Under the pieces are notes generated by a model. It worked only from the letters and a program-made list of their open reading frames with translations. It made no database searches and was not told where the DNA came from. DNA of 64,000 nucleotides from Pseudomonadota bacterium (GTDB lineage: Bacteria > Pseudomonadota > Alphaproteobacteria > Acetobacterales > Acetobacteraceae). Shown here piece after piece: positions 1 to 7,432 of this stretch (its first letter is position 1; each line of letters starts with the position of its first letter). Both the position numbers and the translations under genes were made by a program. The DNA is taken from contig JAKADX010000002.1 in NCBI GenBank assembly GCA_021818505.1, positions 62,001 through 126,000 on the forward strand, given 5' to 3'.

Positions 1-598
1 CGTCGCCCGCCGCCGCCTCCCGCCCGGCAAACCCGAGCCAGGTGTAGGCCATCGAGCCGGGGATCATGCACAGCGCCGAGGCGCCGAGATACGGCCAGAA
101 CCGCACGCGGGTGAGGCCGAAGCCGTAGTTGAGCAGCGCATAGGGAAACACCGGCACCAGCCGCGCCACCGCGACGAAGCGCCAGCCCTGCGCCTCCACC
201 CCCGCCACCAGCCGCGCCAGCCGCGGCCCGGCGCGGCGCTGCACCCAGGCGGCGGCGAGCGTGCGCGCCAGCAGGAACGCCGCCCCGGCGCCCAGCGTGG
301 CGCCCGCGAGGTCCAGCACCACCCCCCAGACCGGCCCGAACGCCACCCCGCCGGCGACGCTGAGCACGGCGGCGGGGAACAGCACCAGCGCGCCGAGCGC
401 GTAGAGCAGCACGAAGATCGCCGGCCCCCACACGCCCAGCCCCTGCAGGGCGGTGGCGATCGCCTCGGGATGCACCGCATCGCGATTGAGGAAGATCCAG
501 CCGGCAGCGGCCAGCAACAGCACAAGGACGGCGAGTCGCGGCGCCGCGGCACGTAACTGGGTCAAGCAGGCGTTCCCGGTCAATCGCTCCCGGCACAT
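1..598 (-). CDS. TVP38/TMEM64-family (SNARE-associated-type) membrane protein, partial
   Basis: The reverse strand reads open from an ATG at 598 to the window edge without a stop, so the 3' end is missing. The N-terminus has a hydrophobic segment (about residues 21-33). It is followed by the family's core: GVWGPAIFVLLYALG, then AGGVAFGPVWGVVLDLAGATLGAG, then FVAVARLVPVFPYALLNYGFG. These are the re-entrant helix signatures of the TVP38/TMEM64/DedA superfamily, inner-membrane proteins linked to lipid or solute transport. The start is uncertain: downstream TTG codons at 583 and 565 are alternatives, the latter with GGGAA before it. It is divergent from the dehydratase gene at 676. Confidence 0.85.
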   Translation of the reverse strand, partial: MCRERLTGNACLTQLRAAAPRLAVLVLLLAAAGWIFLNRDAVHPEAIATALQGLGVWGPAIFVLLYALGALVLFPAAVLSVAGGVAFGPVWGVVLDLAGATLGAGAAFLLARTLAAAWVQRRAGPRLARLVAGVEAQGWRFVAVARLVPVFPYALLNYGFGLTRVRFWPYLGASALCMIPGSMAYTWLGFAGREAAAGD

Positions 599-675
599 AG
601 GCAGCCCGGCGCGGCGATGCCACCCGACCCACGCCGATTCGCGCTATCCTGCGCCCCGCCGGGGAGACACGCAGG

Positions 676-1524
676 ATGGACATGGCGCTGAGCGACTGGA
701 TCGGCCGCACCGAGACCCGCCACGACGTGATCGCCCCCGGCCCCTGCGCGGGGCTGGCGGCGACGCTCGACCGGCCGGAGGGACCGCCGGCGGAGGGCAC
801 GCCGATCCCGCCGCTGTGGCACTGGCTGTATTTCCTCGACCGCGCGCCGGCGAGCGAGCTTGGCCCCGACGGCCATCCCCGGCGCGGCGGCTTCCTGCCG
901 CCGGTTGCGCTGCCGCGGCGCATGTGGGCCGGCGGCCGGCTGACCTTCGTGGCACCGCTGCGCATCGGCGATCGCGTCACCCGCCGCTCGACCATCGCCG
1001 ACGTGTCGGAAAAGACCGGCCGCAGCGGCGCGCTGGTGTTCGTCACCGTCCGCCACGACTACCTCCGCGAGGGCGAGGCCACGCTGGCGCTGAGCGAGCA
1101 GCACGACATCGTCTATCGCGCCGCCCCACGCGCCCACGAGACCCCCGCCACGCCCACGCCCCCGGCCGGCGAGGCGGAGTGGCGGCGCGAATGGCGGCCC
1201 GACCCGGTGCTGCTGTTCCGCTATTCCGCGCTGACCTTCAACGGCCACCGCATCCATTACGACCACCCCTATGCGACGGCGGTCGAGGGCTATCCCGGCC
1301 TGGTCGTCCACGGCCCGCTGATCGCCACCCTGCTGCTGGAGCTGCTGCGCGACGCGCGGCCCGAGGCGCGCCTGACCGCCTTCCGCTTCCGCGCGCTCCG
1401 CCCGACCTTCGCCCCCGCCCCGTTCCTGGTCAGCGGCCGGACGCAGCCGGACGGCAGCGTGCGGCTGTGGGCGCAGGACGAGGCAGGGTGGATGACGATG
1501 GAGGCGACCGCGCAGGTGGCGTGA
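676..1524 (+). CDS. MaoC/FAS1-type acyl-CoA (de)hydratase, mesaconyl-C4-CoA hydratase-like
   Basis: A 282-residue two-hot-dog protein. The N-terminal half (about 5-150) resembles the FAS1-like dehydratase domain. The C-terminal half carries the hydratase segment FNGHRIHYDHPYA, with its His and Asp, followed by GYPGLVVHGPLIATLLLELL, which is typical of MaoC dehydratases. Members of this family hydrate enoyl-CoA-type substrates such as mesaconyl-C4-CoA or itaconyl-CoA. The exact substrate cannot be read from sequence. ATG 676 follows GGGGAGACACGCAGG. A second in-frame ATG at 682 is possible. The gene stands alone between the divergent TVP38 gene and the convergent ParB-like gene. Confidence 0.85.
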   Translation: MDMALSDWIGRTETRHDVIAPGPCAGLAATLDRPEGPPAEGTPIPPLWHWLYFLDRAPASELGPDGHPRRGGFLPPVALPRRMWAGGRLTFVAPLRIGDRVTRRSTIADVSEKTGRSGALVFVTVRHDYLREGEATLALSEQHDIVYRAAPRAHETPATPTPPAGEAEWRREWRPDPVLLFRYSALTFNGHRIHYDHPYATAVEGYPGLVVHGPLIATLLLELLRDARPEARLTAFRFRALRPTFAPAPFLVSGRTQPDGSVRLWAQDEAGWMTMEATAQVA

Positions 1525-1546
1525 GCGGCCGCGCCGCCGCCCCGCC

Positions 1547-2170
1547 TCAGCGCGCCACCGCGCCGGACCAGCCGGGCAGGTAGTCGGCGTCCTCGCTTTT
1601 CGCGAGCGTCAGCGCCGCGTCCAGCGCCGCGTCGAAATCCGCCTCGACCTGCTTGCGCTTCATCCGCCGGCGCAGGAAGTCGGCCCACAGAAACTCGCTG
1701 TACGGCGTTGTGTCCTTGGCAAACCCGCCGCGGCGGCGCAGTTCGCCGGCCAGCGAGCGGAACGGGTCGTCCACCAGGTCCTTGACGGCGCGCGGCACGT
1801 CCTCATAGCCGCGGCGGCGGCCCTTTTCGTCGAACGGATGCGTCCAGCCGCGATTGTCCAGCACGAACCAGAAGCAATCGGGATCGAGCCGGTGCAGATC
1901 GGCCACGATCGTCACCAGCAGCTCGTCCTGACCCTCCTCCAGCAGCGCGAGGGCGAGGTGGTGGTGGTCGATGACGTAATGCTCGCGCTGCGGGCCGAGG
2001 ATGACGGGGATCGTGTGCCGGCCGAGGAACTTGCCCGCCTGCTTGCTGCCCTTGTCGCGCCAGGCTTCGCGTTTCGCCGCGACCTCGCGCATTCCGACGG
2101 TGATCTGCGTGGGCCGCAGGTCGCGGATGGCGACCGGGTGCAGGATCGGCTCGCGCAGGGTAACCATCAC
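1547..2170 (-). CDS. ParB-like (ParBc_2-type) protein of unknown role
   Basis: 207 residues. The first 100 residues look like the compact ParB/sulfiredoxin-fold domain of the ParBc_2 family: RDLRPTQITVGMREV near residues 17-31, and the signature YVIDHHHLALAL near 65-76. The C-terminal part is charged, with a basic stretch RRRMKRKQ. Family members are annotated as putative ParB-like nucleases, but the activity is unproven, and the protein lacks the helix-turn-helix and dimer domains of chromosome-partitioning ParB. It starts at GTG 2170 or ATG 2167. It lies 34 bp downstream of the Hint gene on the same strand and could be cotranscribed with it. Confidence 0.75.
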   Translation of the reverse strand: MMVTLREPILHPVAIRDLRPTQITVGMREVAAKREAWRDKGSKQAGKFLGRHTIPVILGPQREHYVIDHHHLALALLEEGQDELLVTIVADLHRLDPDCFWFVLDNRGWTHPFDEKGRRRGYEDVPRAVKDLVDDPFRSLAGELRRRGGFAKDTTPYSEFLWADFLRRRMKRKQVEADFDAALDAALTLAKSEDADYLPGWSGAVAR

Positions 2171-2203
2171 ATGACCATCACGTGTCGGCCAGCGCGCGGC
2201 CGG

Positions 2204-2902
2204 TCAGGCCGGCAGGCGGAAGTTCGTGCCCTCCGGCGCGATCCAGCGGGGCAGGCCATCCTCCCCCGGCTCGCGCCGCCAGCCCAGCGCCAGCGCCTGC
2301 GTCAGCAGCCGCTGTTCGGCACGGTCGCGCACCGGGCCGGACGCGACCATCGGCGCGCATTGCTCATCCTCGCACGGGCCGCGGTCGAAATCGGGGTGCA
2401 GCATCGCGGTCGTGGCGCCATTGGCAAACGCGGCGCGGTTGGAGGCGTCCAGATACGTCTCCACCGGCATCCCCTCGGCCAGCACGATGCTGTGGGCGGT
2501 CAGTTCGACGTGCCAGTAGATCACTTCCCGCGCCGGCACCTGCGCGACCGTCGCCCCGTTGAGCAGGGCGCGGACCGGCACCAGCACGTCGTCGAGAAAC
2601 ACGCAGTGGTCGGGCGAGAGCCACAGGTCGCGCATCGGCAGGCCCTGGCCGAAGGCGTGGCGGGCGATGCGCACCGGCCAGACCTTTTCGGGGTGCGGAT
2701 GACGGGCGCAATCGACGATGCGGTGGGCCATCCACCAGATCGGCGTCGAGCGACCGGCATTGAGCATCGGCACCCAGATCCCCTCCTCCAGCCGCTCCAC
2801 CGCGATCGGGCCGTCATCGGTCAGGATGCGGGTGCCGGGCAGGAAGCAGTCGCCGTCGATGTCGGCGGCGCGGGAGCGATCGAGGCGGGAGCGGTCAGGC
2901 AT
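2204..2902 (-). CDS. Hint-domain (Hedgehog/intein Hint_2-type) protein, short form
   Basis: About 232 residues from ATG 2902, chosen because GAGGAA lies about 10 nt upstream. An upstream in-frame ATG at 2956 would add 18 residues. The Hint signature starts at Cys19 in GDCFLPGTRILTDDGPIAVE and continues with RIVDCARHPHPEKVWPVRI and RDLWLSPDHCVFLDD. It closely matches the C-terminal half of the protein at 15823-16974. Hint domains perform an N-S acyl shift at the Cys and can cleave or splice the chain. Here only 18 residues precede the Cys, so there is almost no passenger. No C-terminal extein-type Asn junction is seen. Function unknown. Confidence 0.8.
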   Translation of the reverse strand: MPDRSRLDRSRAADIDGDCFLPGTRILTDDGPIAVERLEEGIWVPMLNAGRSTPIWWMAHRIVDCARHPHPEKVWPVRIARHAFGQGLPMRDLWLSPDHCVFLDDVLVPVRALLNGATVAQVPAREVIYWHVELTAHSIVLAEGMPVETYLDASNRAAFANGATTAMLHPDFDRGPCEDEQCAPMVASGPVRDRAEQRLLTQALALGWRREPGEDGLPRWIAPEGTNFRLPA

Positions 2903-3013
2903 ACGGCGCGGTTCCTCGACCTGGGTTACCAGACCGATCCATATCAGCAGGGTCAACGAGTCGAGTACAACAGACCGTGATCGCGGATCGAGCAGCGCGC
3001 TGCCCCGGCGCGG

Positions 3014-3796
3014 TCATCCGGCGGTTTCGGAGACCAGTTTCAGCGGCGGGCCGACCGGATCGGCCGCCGCGTCCGCCTCGGTCAGCGTGCGCCACAGCCC
3101 GCCGGCCAGCACCTCGGCGGGGCGGAAGCGGGCCTTGTAGGCCATCTTGCGGCTCTCCGGCACCCAGTAGCCGAGATAGACATAGGGCAGGTCCAGCGCC
3201 CGCGCCCGCTCGATCAGCCAGAGGATCGTGTAGGTGCCCAGGCTGCGGCGGTCGAGTCCCGGCAGGAAGAACGAATAGACGGCGGACAGGCCGTCGGAGA
3301 GCCGGTCGGTCAGGCAGGCGCCGACCAGCCGGTCGTCGGGGTCGCGGAACTCGACAATGAAGGTCTCGATCGGCGTGTCCTCGACCATGGCGCGGTAGTC
3401 GTAGAAGCTCATCGTCGCCATGTCGCCGTCGCCGTGGCGGGCCTGCTGGTAGCGCTGGAAAAGCTGGTACTGCTCGGCCGTGGCGCGCGCCGGCACCTCG
3501 AACCCCTCCACCTCCGCATTGGCGCGTGCGATGCGGCGCAGCGTGCGCTCCGGGTGGAAATCGGCGGTGGGGATGCGAATCGGGATGCAGGCGTTGCAGG
3601 CCGGGCAGACCGGCGCATAGGCGATGTTGTGGCTGCGCCGGAACCCGGCCCGCGACAGCCGGTCATGCAGCCCATCCGCCTCCGGCCCGGCGATCTCGGT
3701 CACGACCTTCCGCTCCGTCCGCCCCGGCACGTAGGGGCAGGGCAGGGGGGCGGTCGTGTAGAAAAACTGCGGCCGGCGCGGCGGCTTGTAGCTCAT
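3014..3796 (-). CDS. bpt: Aspartate/glutamate leucyl/arginyl-tRNA--protein transferase
   Basis: 260 residues, the normal family length. It transfers an amino acid from aminoacyl-tRNA to the N-terminal acidic residue of proteins, marking them for the N-end-rule ClpS/ClpAP pathway in the cytoplasm. The N-terminal half contains the conserved Cys-rich segment YAPVCPACNACIPIRIP. The C-terminal half has the GNAT-like core SAVYSFFLPGLDRRSLGTY and LPYVYLGYWVPESRKMAYK, both strong family signatures. The ATG at 3796 starts MSYKPPRRPQFFYTTAPLPC. It is transcribed toward the Hint gene, about 110 bp apart. Whether it uses Leu (Bpt) or Arg (Ate-like) cannot be settled from sequence alone. Confidence 0.93.
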   Translation of the reverse strand: MSYKPPRRPQFFYTTAPLPCPYVPGRTERKVVTEIAGPEADGLHDRLSRAGFRRSHNIAYAPVCPACNACIPIRIPTADFHPERTLRRIARANAEVEGFEVPARATAEQYQLFQRYQQARHGDGDMATMSFYDYRAMVEDTPIETFIVEFRDPDDRLVGACLTDRLSDGLSAVYSFFLPGLDRRSLGTYTILWLIERARALDLPYVYLGYWVPESRKMAYKARFRPAEVLAGGLWRTLTEADAAADPVGPPLKLVSETAG

Positions 3797-4196
3797 TGCG
3801 GTCGTGCGGACCTCCCACGCCCATGATCCAGATGCGGGGGGTGCCGGTCAACGGTTGGATGCGGAGTCGGATGCGTCGGCGGCAAGGCCCTCACCCCGGC
3901 CCTCTCCCGTAAACGGGAGAGGGGGGTGAGGGCGCTGGCGCAAGTCCCGGCCCGCAAGTATTGGAATGAAATAGCCCGGGAATAACCTTTGTCTGCAACA
4001 GTCTCCCCCTTGTGTTTGGACAACATGTACAAGGCGATGATTGATGCCGGCGGGCGATCCGGCGGAATTCGCACCCAATAAGTCAGTACCGGGCGACAAT
4101 ATTGCCGCAATGATTTCATCCGGTCCGGACGCCGGCCGGTTCGATACGCATGGTTGGTTGTCCGGGGCGCGGCAGCAACTGGTAAGGGGAACGTGG
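3797..4196. other. Intergenic region upstream of the tandem unknown pair
   Basis: About 400 bases lie between divergent bpt and the gene at 4197. The region holds one REP-like palindrome (3888-3932) and then a stretch (about 3955-4110) visibly less GC-rich than its surroundings, where promoters for the pair are likely. In-frame ATGs at 4041 and 4110 extend the downstream reading frame, but the paralogue alignment argues against them as starts. No RNA gene was recognised. Confidence 0.5.
3888..3932. repeat. REP-like palindrome (single unit)
   Basis: CCCTCACCCCGG is followed by the hairpin core CCCTCTCCCGT-aa-ACGGGAGAGGG and then GGTGAGGG, so the outer arms are also inverted repeats. The same core recurs at eight other loci in this window. 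The unit can form a strong hairpin and lies in the bpt upstream region. Confidence 0.85.
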
Positions 4197-4940
4197 ATGC
4201 CTGGCAGCGCGCCGAGCGACACGATCGAGGACACAAACGCGATCGTGGACGGGAAGACCATCGCGCAATGGACCGAGGGGTGGTGGAACTGGTTGTACCA
4301 CTCGCCTTCCGACCAGAACCCGCTGACGGACACGACGGGAAAGTTTGCAACCGAAAACAACACTGGGCCGGTCTTCTTCCTGACGGGCGCCTTCGTGGCC
4401 GATCCCAGCCAACCGCCGGTCGAGCGATATTTTGACGTGCCGCGCAACACGCCGGTGCTGCTGCCGATGGTCAATTTCGGCGCGACGCCCACCGCGCCGC
4501 TGATCGCGCCCAACGGATATCCGTACCAATCACCAAACGGACGCGGTTCGTCCAACGCGATACGGTCCGCGGAGAACCGCGCGATACAGCAGTTGTACGG
4601 CAGCGTCACGAATGCGTTCGCGACGATCGACGGCACGCCGGTGACGAATCCCTTCGCCGACCGGGTCAACACCAGTTTCTTCTCGATGGGAACCGCGCAG
4701 GCGGGGACGGTTGCCACGGACTTCTTCGGTGAAGTCGCGGGTGCCAGTCTCGATCCCGTCAAGTCCGGCGGCTACTGGCTGATGCTGAAGAACCTTTCCC
4801 CGGGCGATCACACGCTGACATTCGGCGGCAGCATTGCCGGCGTGCCCAACATGGCCGGCACGTATGATCCCAGCACCGGTCGGGCCATCGACTATCCCGC
4901 GTATTCGCTCGGCGTCATCGACCACATCCACGTCGCCTGA
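4197..4940 (+). CDS. Unknown protein, upstream member of a tandem paralogous pair
   Basis: 247 residues from ATG 4197. This start is preferred over 4041 because it aligns residue for residue with the start of the neighbour (MPGSAPSDTIEDTNAIVDGKTIAQW here versus MPGGSSYTIDELKGMVDGKTIAQW) and has AAGGGGAACGTGG before it. The recognisable pattern is DGKTIAQWTEGWWNWLYHSP, then a GPVFFLTG segment, then a V/LP-N core (VLLPMVNF), then a C-terminal DHIHVA. There is no signal peptide or membrane segment. Similar WW-NW / NPL-D-TG / GPVFFLAG proteins occur in many bacteria without known function. The 24-residue segment APLIAPNGYPYQ onward is absent from the neighbour. Confidence 0.75.
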   Translation: MPGSAPSDTIEDTNAIVDGKTIAQWTEGWWNWLYHSPSDQNPLTDTTGKFATENNTGPVFFLTGAFVADPSQPPVERYFDVPRNTPVLLPMVNFGATPTAPLIAPNGYPYQSPNGRGSSNAIRSAENRAIQQLYGSVTNAFATIDGTPVTNPFADRVNTSFFSMGTAQAGTVATDFFGEVAGASLDPVKSGGYWLMLKNLSPGDHTLTFGGSIAGVPNMAGTYDPSTGRAIDYPAYSLGVIDHIHVA

Positions 4941-4995
4941 GGCCGCCGTCGCCGATTCATACCACGACATCGCTGCAACACAGGAGACACGCGCA

Positions 4996-5649
4996 ATGCC
5001 AGGCGGTTCGAGCTATACGATCGATGAACTCAAGGGGATGGTGGACGGCAAGACCATCGCGCAGTGGACGCAGGACTGGTGGACCTGGGTGTTCCAGTCG
5101 TCGGCCAGTGCGAACCCGCTGGAGGACGCCGACGGGGCATTCGCCAACAACAACAACAGCGGCCCGGTGTTCTTCGTCGCCGGCACCAGCGGCGGTTCCG
5201 CCGAGAGGACGTTCACCGTGCCCGCCGGAAAGCCGCTGCTGATTCCGCTGGTGAACTTCGTGGACACCGTTCCGGAAGCGACCGCCAGTTCCCGCGCCTC
5301 GCCGCAGAGCGTCCGCGCGACCGAGAGCCAACTGCTGCAAAAGGCCATCGCCAGCGTCACCAACGTGTTCGCCTCGGTGGACGGGACGGCGGTGAAAAAT
5401 CCGTTCTCGGACCTCGTGCAGACGTCGTTCTTTTCGATGGGGGAGGCCCGCGAGGGGACCGTGGCGACGGCGCTTGGCGAGGAAGTCGGCAACGTCATGG
5501 ACCCGTCGAAGGCGGCGGGCTACTGGGTGATGCTCAAGGGGCTTCCGGCCGGCCAGTACACGCTGAACTTCGGCGGCAGCTCCTCCGGCGTGCCCGGCGC
5601 GCTGGACCCGTTCGCGGTCAACGTCACCGACCACATCACCGCCGTCTGA
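4996..5649 (+). CDS. Unknown protein, downstream member of a tandem paralogous pair
   Basis: 217 residues from ATG 4996, preceded by AGGAGACACGCGCA. It shares with the upstream gene DGKTIAQWTQDWWTWVFQS, NPLEDADGAFA, GPVFFVAG, FTVPAGKPLLIPLVNF, the TNVFASVDGTAVKNPF block, TSFFSMGEAREGTVAT, GGYW/AGYWVMLKGL and a C-terminal DHI. The order is identical, so the pair arose by duplication. The 55 bp gap suggests cotranscription. The Asn/Ser-rich tract FANNNNSGP is unusual. A beta-rich fold with paired Trp residues is likely. Function not recognised. Confidence 0.78.
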   Translation: MPGGSSYTIDELKGMVDGKTIAQWTQDWWTWVFQSSASANPLEDADGAFANNNNSGPVFFVAGTSGGSAERTFTVPAGKPLLIPLVNFVDTVPEATASSRASPQSVRATESQLLQKAIASVTNVFASVDGTAVKNPFSDLVQTSFFSMGEAREGTVATALGEEVGNVMDPSKAAGYWVMLKGLPAGQYTLNFGGSSSGVPGALDPFAVNVTDHITAV

Positions 5650-5659
5650 GCGCGGAGCA

Positions 5660-5770
5660 CCCTCACTCCCGACCCTCTCCCGCAAGCGGGAGAGGGAGCA
5701 GCAAACAGTCAGGCAGCCTTATTCTCTCCCGCTTGCGGGAGAGGGTGCCCGCGCAGCGGGCGGGTGAGGG
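5660..5770. repeat. REP-like pair (BIME) between convergent genes
   Basis: Two inverted copies of the CCCTCTCCCGC/GCGGGAGAGGG hairpin are separated by about 30 bases, flanked by CCCTCACTCCC on the left and GGGTGAGGG on the right. It sits between two convergent genes, where it could act as a bidirectional transcription terminator. Confidence 0.85.
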
Positions 5771-5779
5771 ATGGCCGTC

Positions 5780-7312
5780 CTACGCCAACGCGCCCCGCAG
5801 TTCCTCCAGCGCGTTGTTGGCGTCCTGCCAGCGGTTCTCGTCCATCGCGGCTTTCAGCAATTGCACCTGCTTCATCGCCGGCTTGGAATCCTTGATCTTG
5901 GCAGTTGAGCTTTTCAGGATTTCCACGAAGGCGGCATTGATCCGCTTCTTCTCGGCCTCCAGGCGCTCGTTGCGCTTCGCCGTCGCTTCGGCGAGTTCCT
6001 GCTTGATCTTCTGGCCCTTGCCGCTCGGCACCATCACCGGGGTCGGCTTGAGGTCCTTGAGGTCCTTGACGGAGGCCGCGCCGGTGTCGTGCTCCATCAT
6101 CACGTAGCCGTCGTCGATGAGCTGTTCGAGTTCGATCATCGAGACGGCGAAACCGTCATTGTACCGCCCGCCGGTGAACAGCGCCTTGTCGCCCTCCTGC
6201 TTGGCGAAGGCGCGCAGTTCCTTCTTCAGCTCCGCGGGCGTCCGCCCGCCGGGATCGCGCAGCAGTTCCTTGATCTTGGCAAGCACCGAGTCCTTGAACT
6301 TCGAGATCATCGCGAACTCGGCCTTCTGGTCGAGGCCGGAGTTGATGAACGCGTCGTTGACCGCCATCGACCAGTCGTCTTCCTGCAGGACGCGCCCGCC
6401 CTCCTTCGGATGCTTGGCCGCCCAGCTCGAATCGCCCTCGAACGTGTCGGCGGTGCGCCCCAGGATCACCAGCTTGCGGTTCGTGTCCGCATAGACCTTG
6501 TCGAGCTTGGCACGCACCGCGTCGATCGCCTCCTGCCGCCCGTGCTGCATCAGCGCGTACTGCCTGGGGAAATCGCCGGCGAGCGCGTCGTATTGCCGCA
6601 GCGTTTCGGTATAGTCGCTGGTCAGCCGGTCCAGTTCCGAAACTTTCTCGCGCGCCTCGTTCCAGGCATCGAACAGGGCGCCCGAAAGCTTCGTCAGCGT
6701 CTCGACATCCTTCGTGATCGCGTCAATCTTGCCCTGGTCGGGCGGCGATTCGGTCTTGGCGGTGCGCAGCTCCTTGGTCGCGGTCAGCTTCTTGGCGGTG
6801 CAGTCCTTGCGCTTCTGCGCGACATCATCCAGGTTCCGCTGGAATTCGATCTTCTTGTTGGCCGACTCGGCCACGAAATCCCGCATCTTCTGGACCTGGG
6901 CGTTCAACTCGGTCACCTGACGCGCATTGACGTCGATCGCGGACTTGCCGCCGGTCACGTCGTCGAAACGGCCATCGTCCTCGTCGATCTCGACCAGCGT
7001 CGTGACTTTCTCGAACACCGGGGTGATCGTGACCTGGCCTTCCTTGGTGACGTATTTCTTCAGGGGTTCGGCCGCGCCCCGCGGAATCTGGTCCAGGGAC
7101 TTGAACACGAAGCTGCCGGAACTGGCGTCCACGACTCCGGTGAACGTCTTGGTGGCGCCTTTCGCCTTCGCCTTCGCCTCGTTTTTCTGGGCGCTGGATA
7201 CCTTCTTTTTGGACAGGATCAGCGCGATATCCGACCCGTTCACCGCCAGGACAAAATTGCGGGGTTTCGTCTTTGCCTCGTTCAGCAGCGTCTTGAGCAG
7301 TGCATCGGGCAT
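5780..7312 (-). CDS. Lysine-rich coiled-coil protein of unknown function
   Basis: 510 residues from ATG 7312, chosen for GGAGTTCGCAGA upstream; the longer frame to 7366 has no such signal. Residues 1-110 form a compact module (MPDALLKTLLNEAK..., FVLAVNGSDIALILSKKKVSSAQ). Residues about 125-260 and 410-510 are charged helical stretches likely to form coiled coils (VQKMRDFVAESANKKIEF; QELAEATAKRNERLEAEKKR). There is no signal peptide, membrane segment or recognised enzyme motif. Lys and Asp/Glu use is far higher, and Arg use lower, than in neighbouring proteins, which suggests a different origin or selection. It resembles the 255-residue protein at 14923 in style only. Confidence 0.75.
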   Translation of the reverse strand: MPDALLKTLLNEAKTKPRNFVLAVNGSDIALILSKKKVSSAQKNEAKAKAKGATKTFTGVVDASSGSFVFKSLDQIPRGAAEPLKKYVTKEGQVTITPVFEKVTTLVEIDEDDGRFDDVTGGKSAIDVNARQVTELNAQVQKMRDFVAESANKKIEFQRNLDDVAQKRKDCTAKKLTATKELRTAKTESPPDQGKIDAITKDVETLTKLSGALFDAWNEAREKVSELDRLTSDYTETLRQYDALAGDFPRQYALMQHGRQEAIDAVRAKLDKVYADTNRKLVILGRTADTFEGDSSWAAKHPKEGGRVLQEDDWSMAVNDAFINSGLDQKAEFAMISKFKDSVLAKIKELLRDPGGRTPAELKKELRAFAKQEGDKALFTGGRYNDGFAVSMIELEQLIDDGYVMMEHDTGAASVKDLKDLKPTPVMVPSGKGQKIKQELAEATAKRNERLEAEKKRINAAFVEILKSSTAKIKDSKPAMKQVQLLKAAMDENRWQDANNALEELRGALA

Positions 7313-7432
7313 TCTGCGAACTCCGGGATGATGGTGGGACCGGGAAGCTGCGCGCCGTCCGCACACATGATCGCGACGCGGGTGGCGGCGGTCAATGATT
7401 GGATACCGAGTTGGATGCGACGGCGGCGAGAC

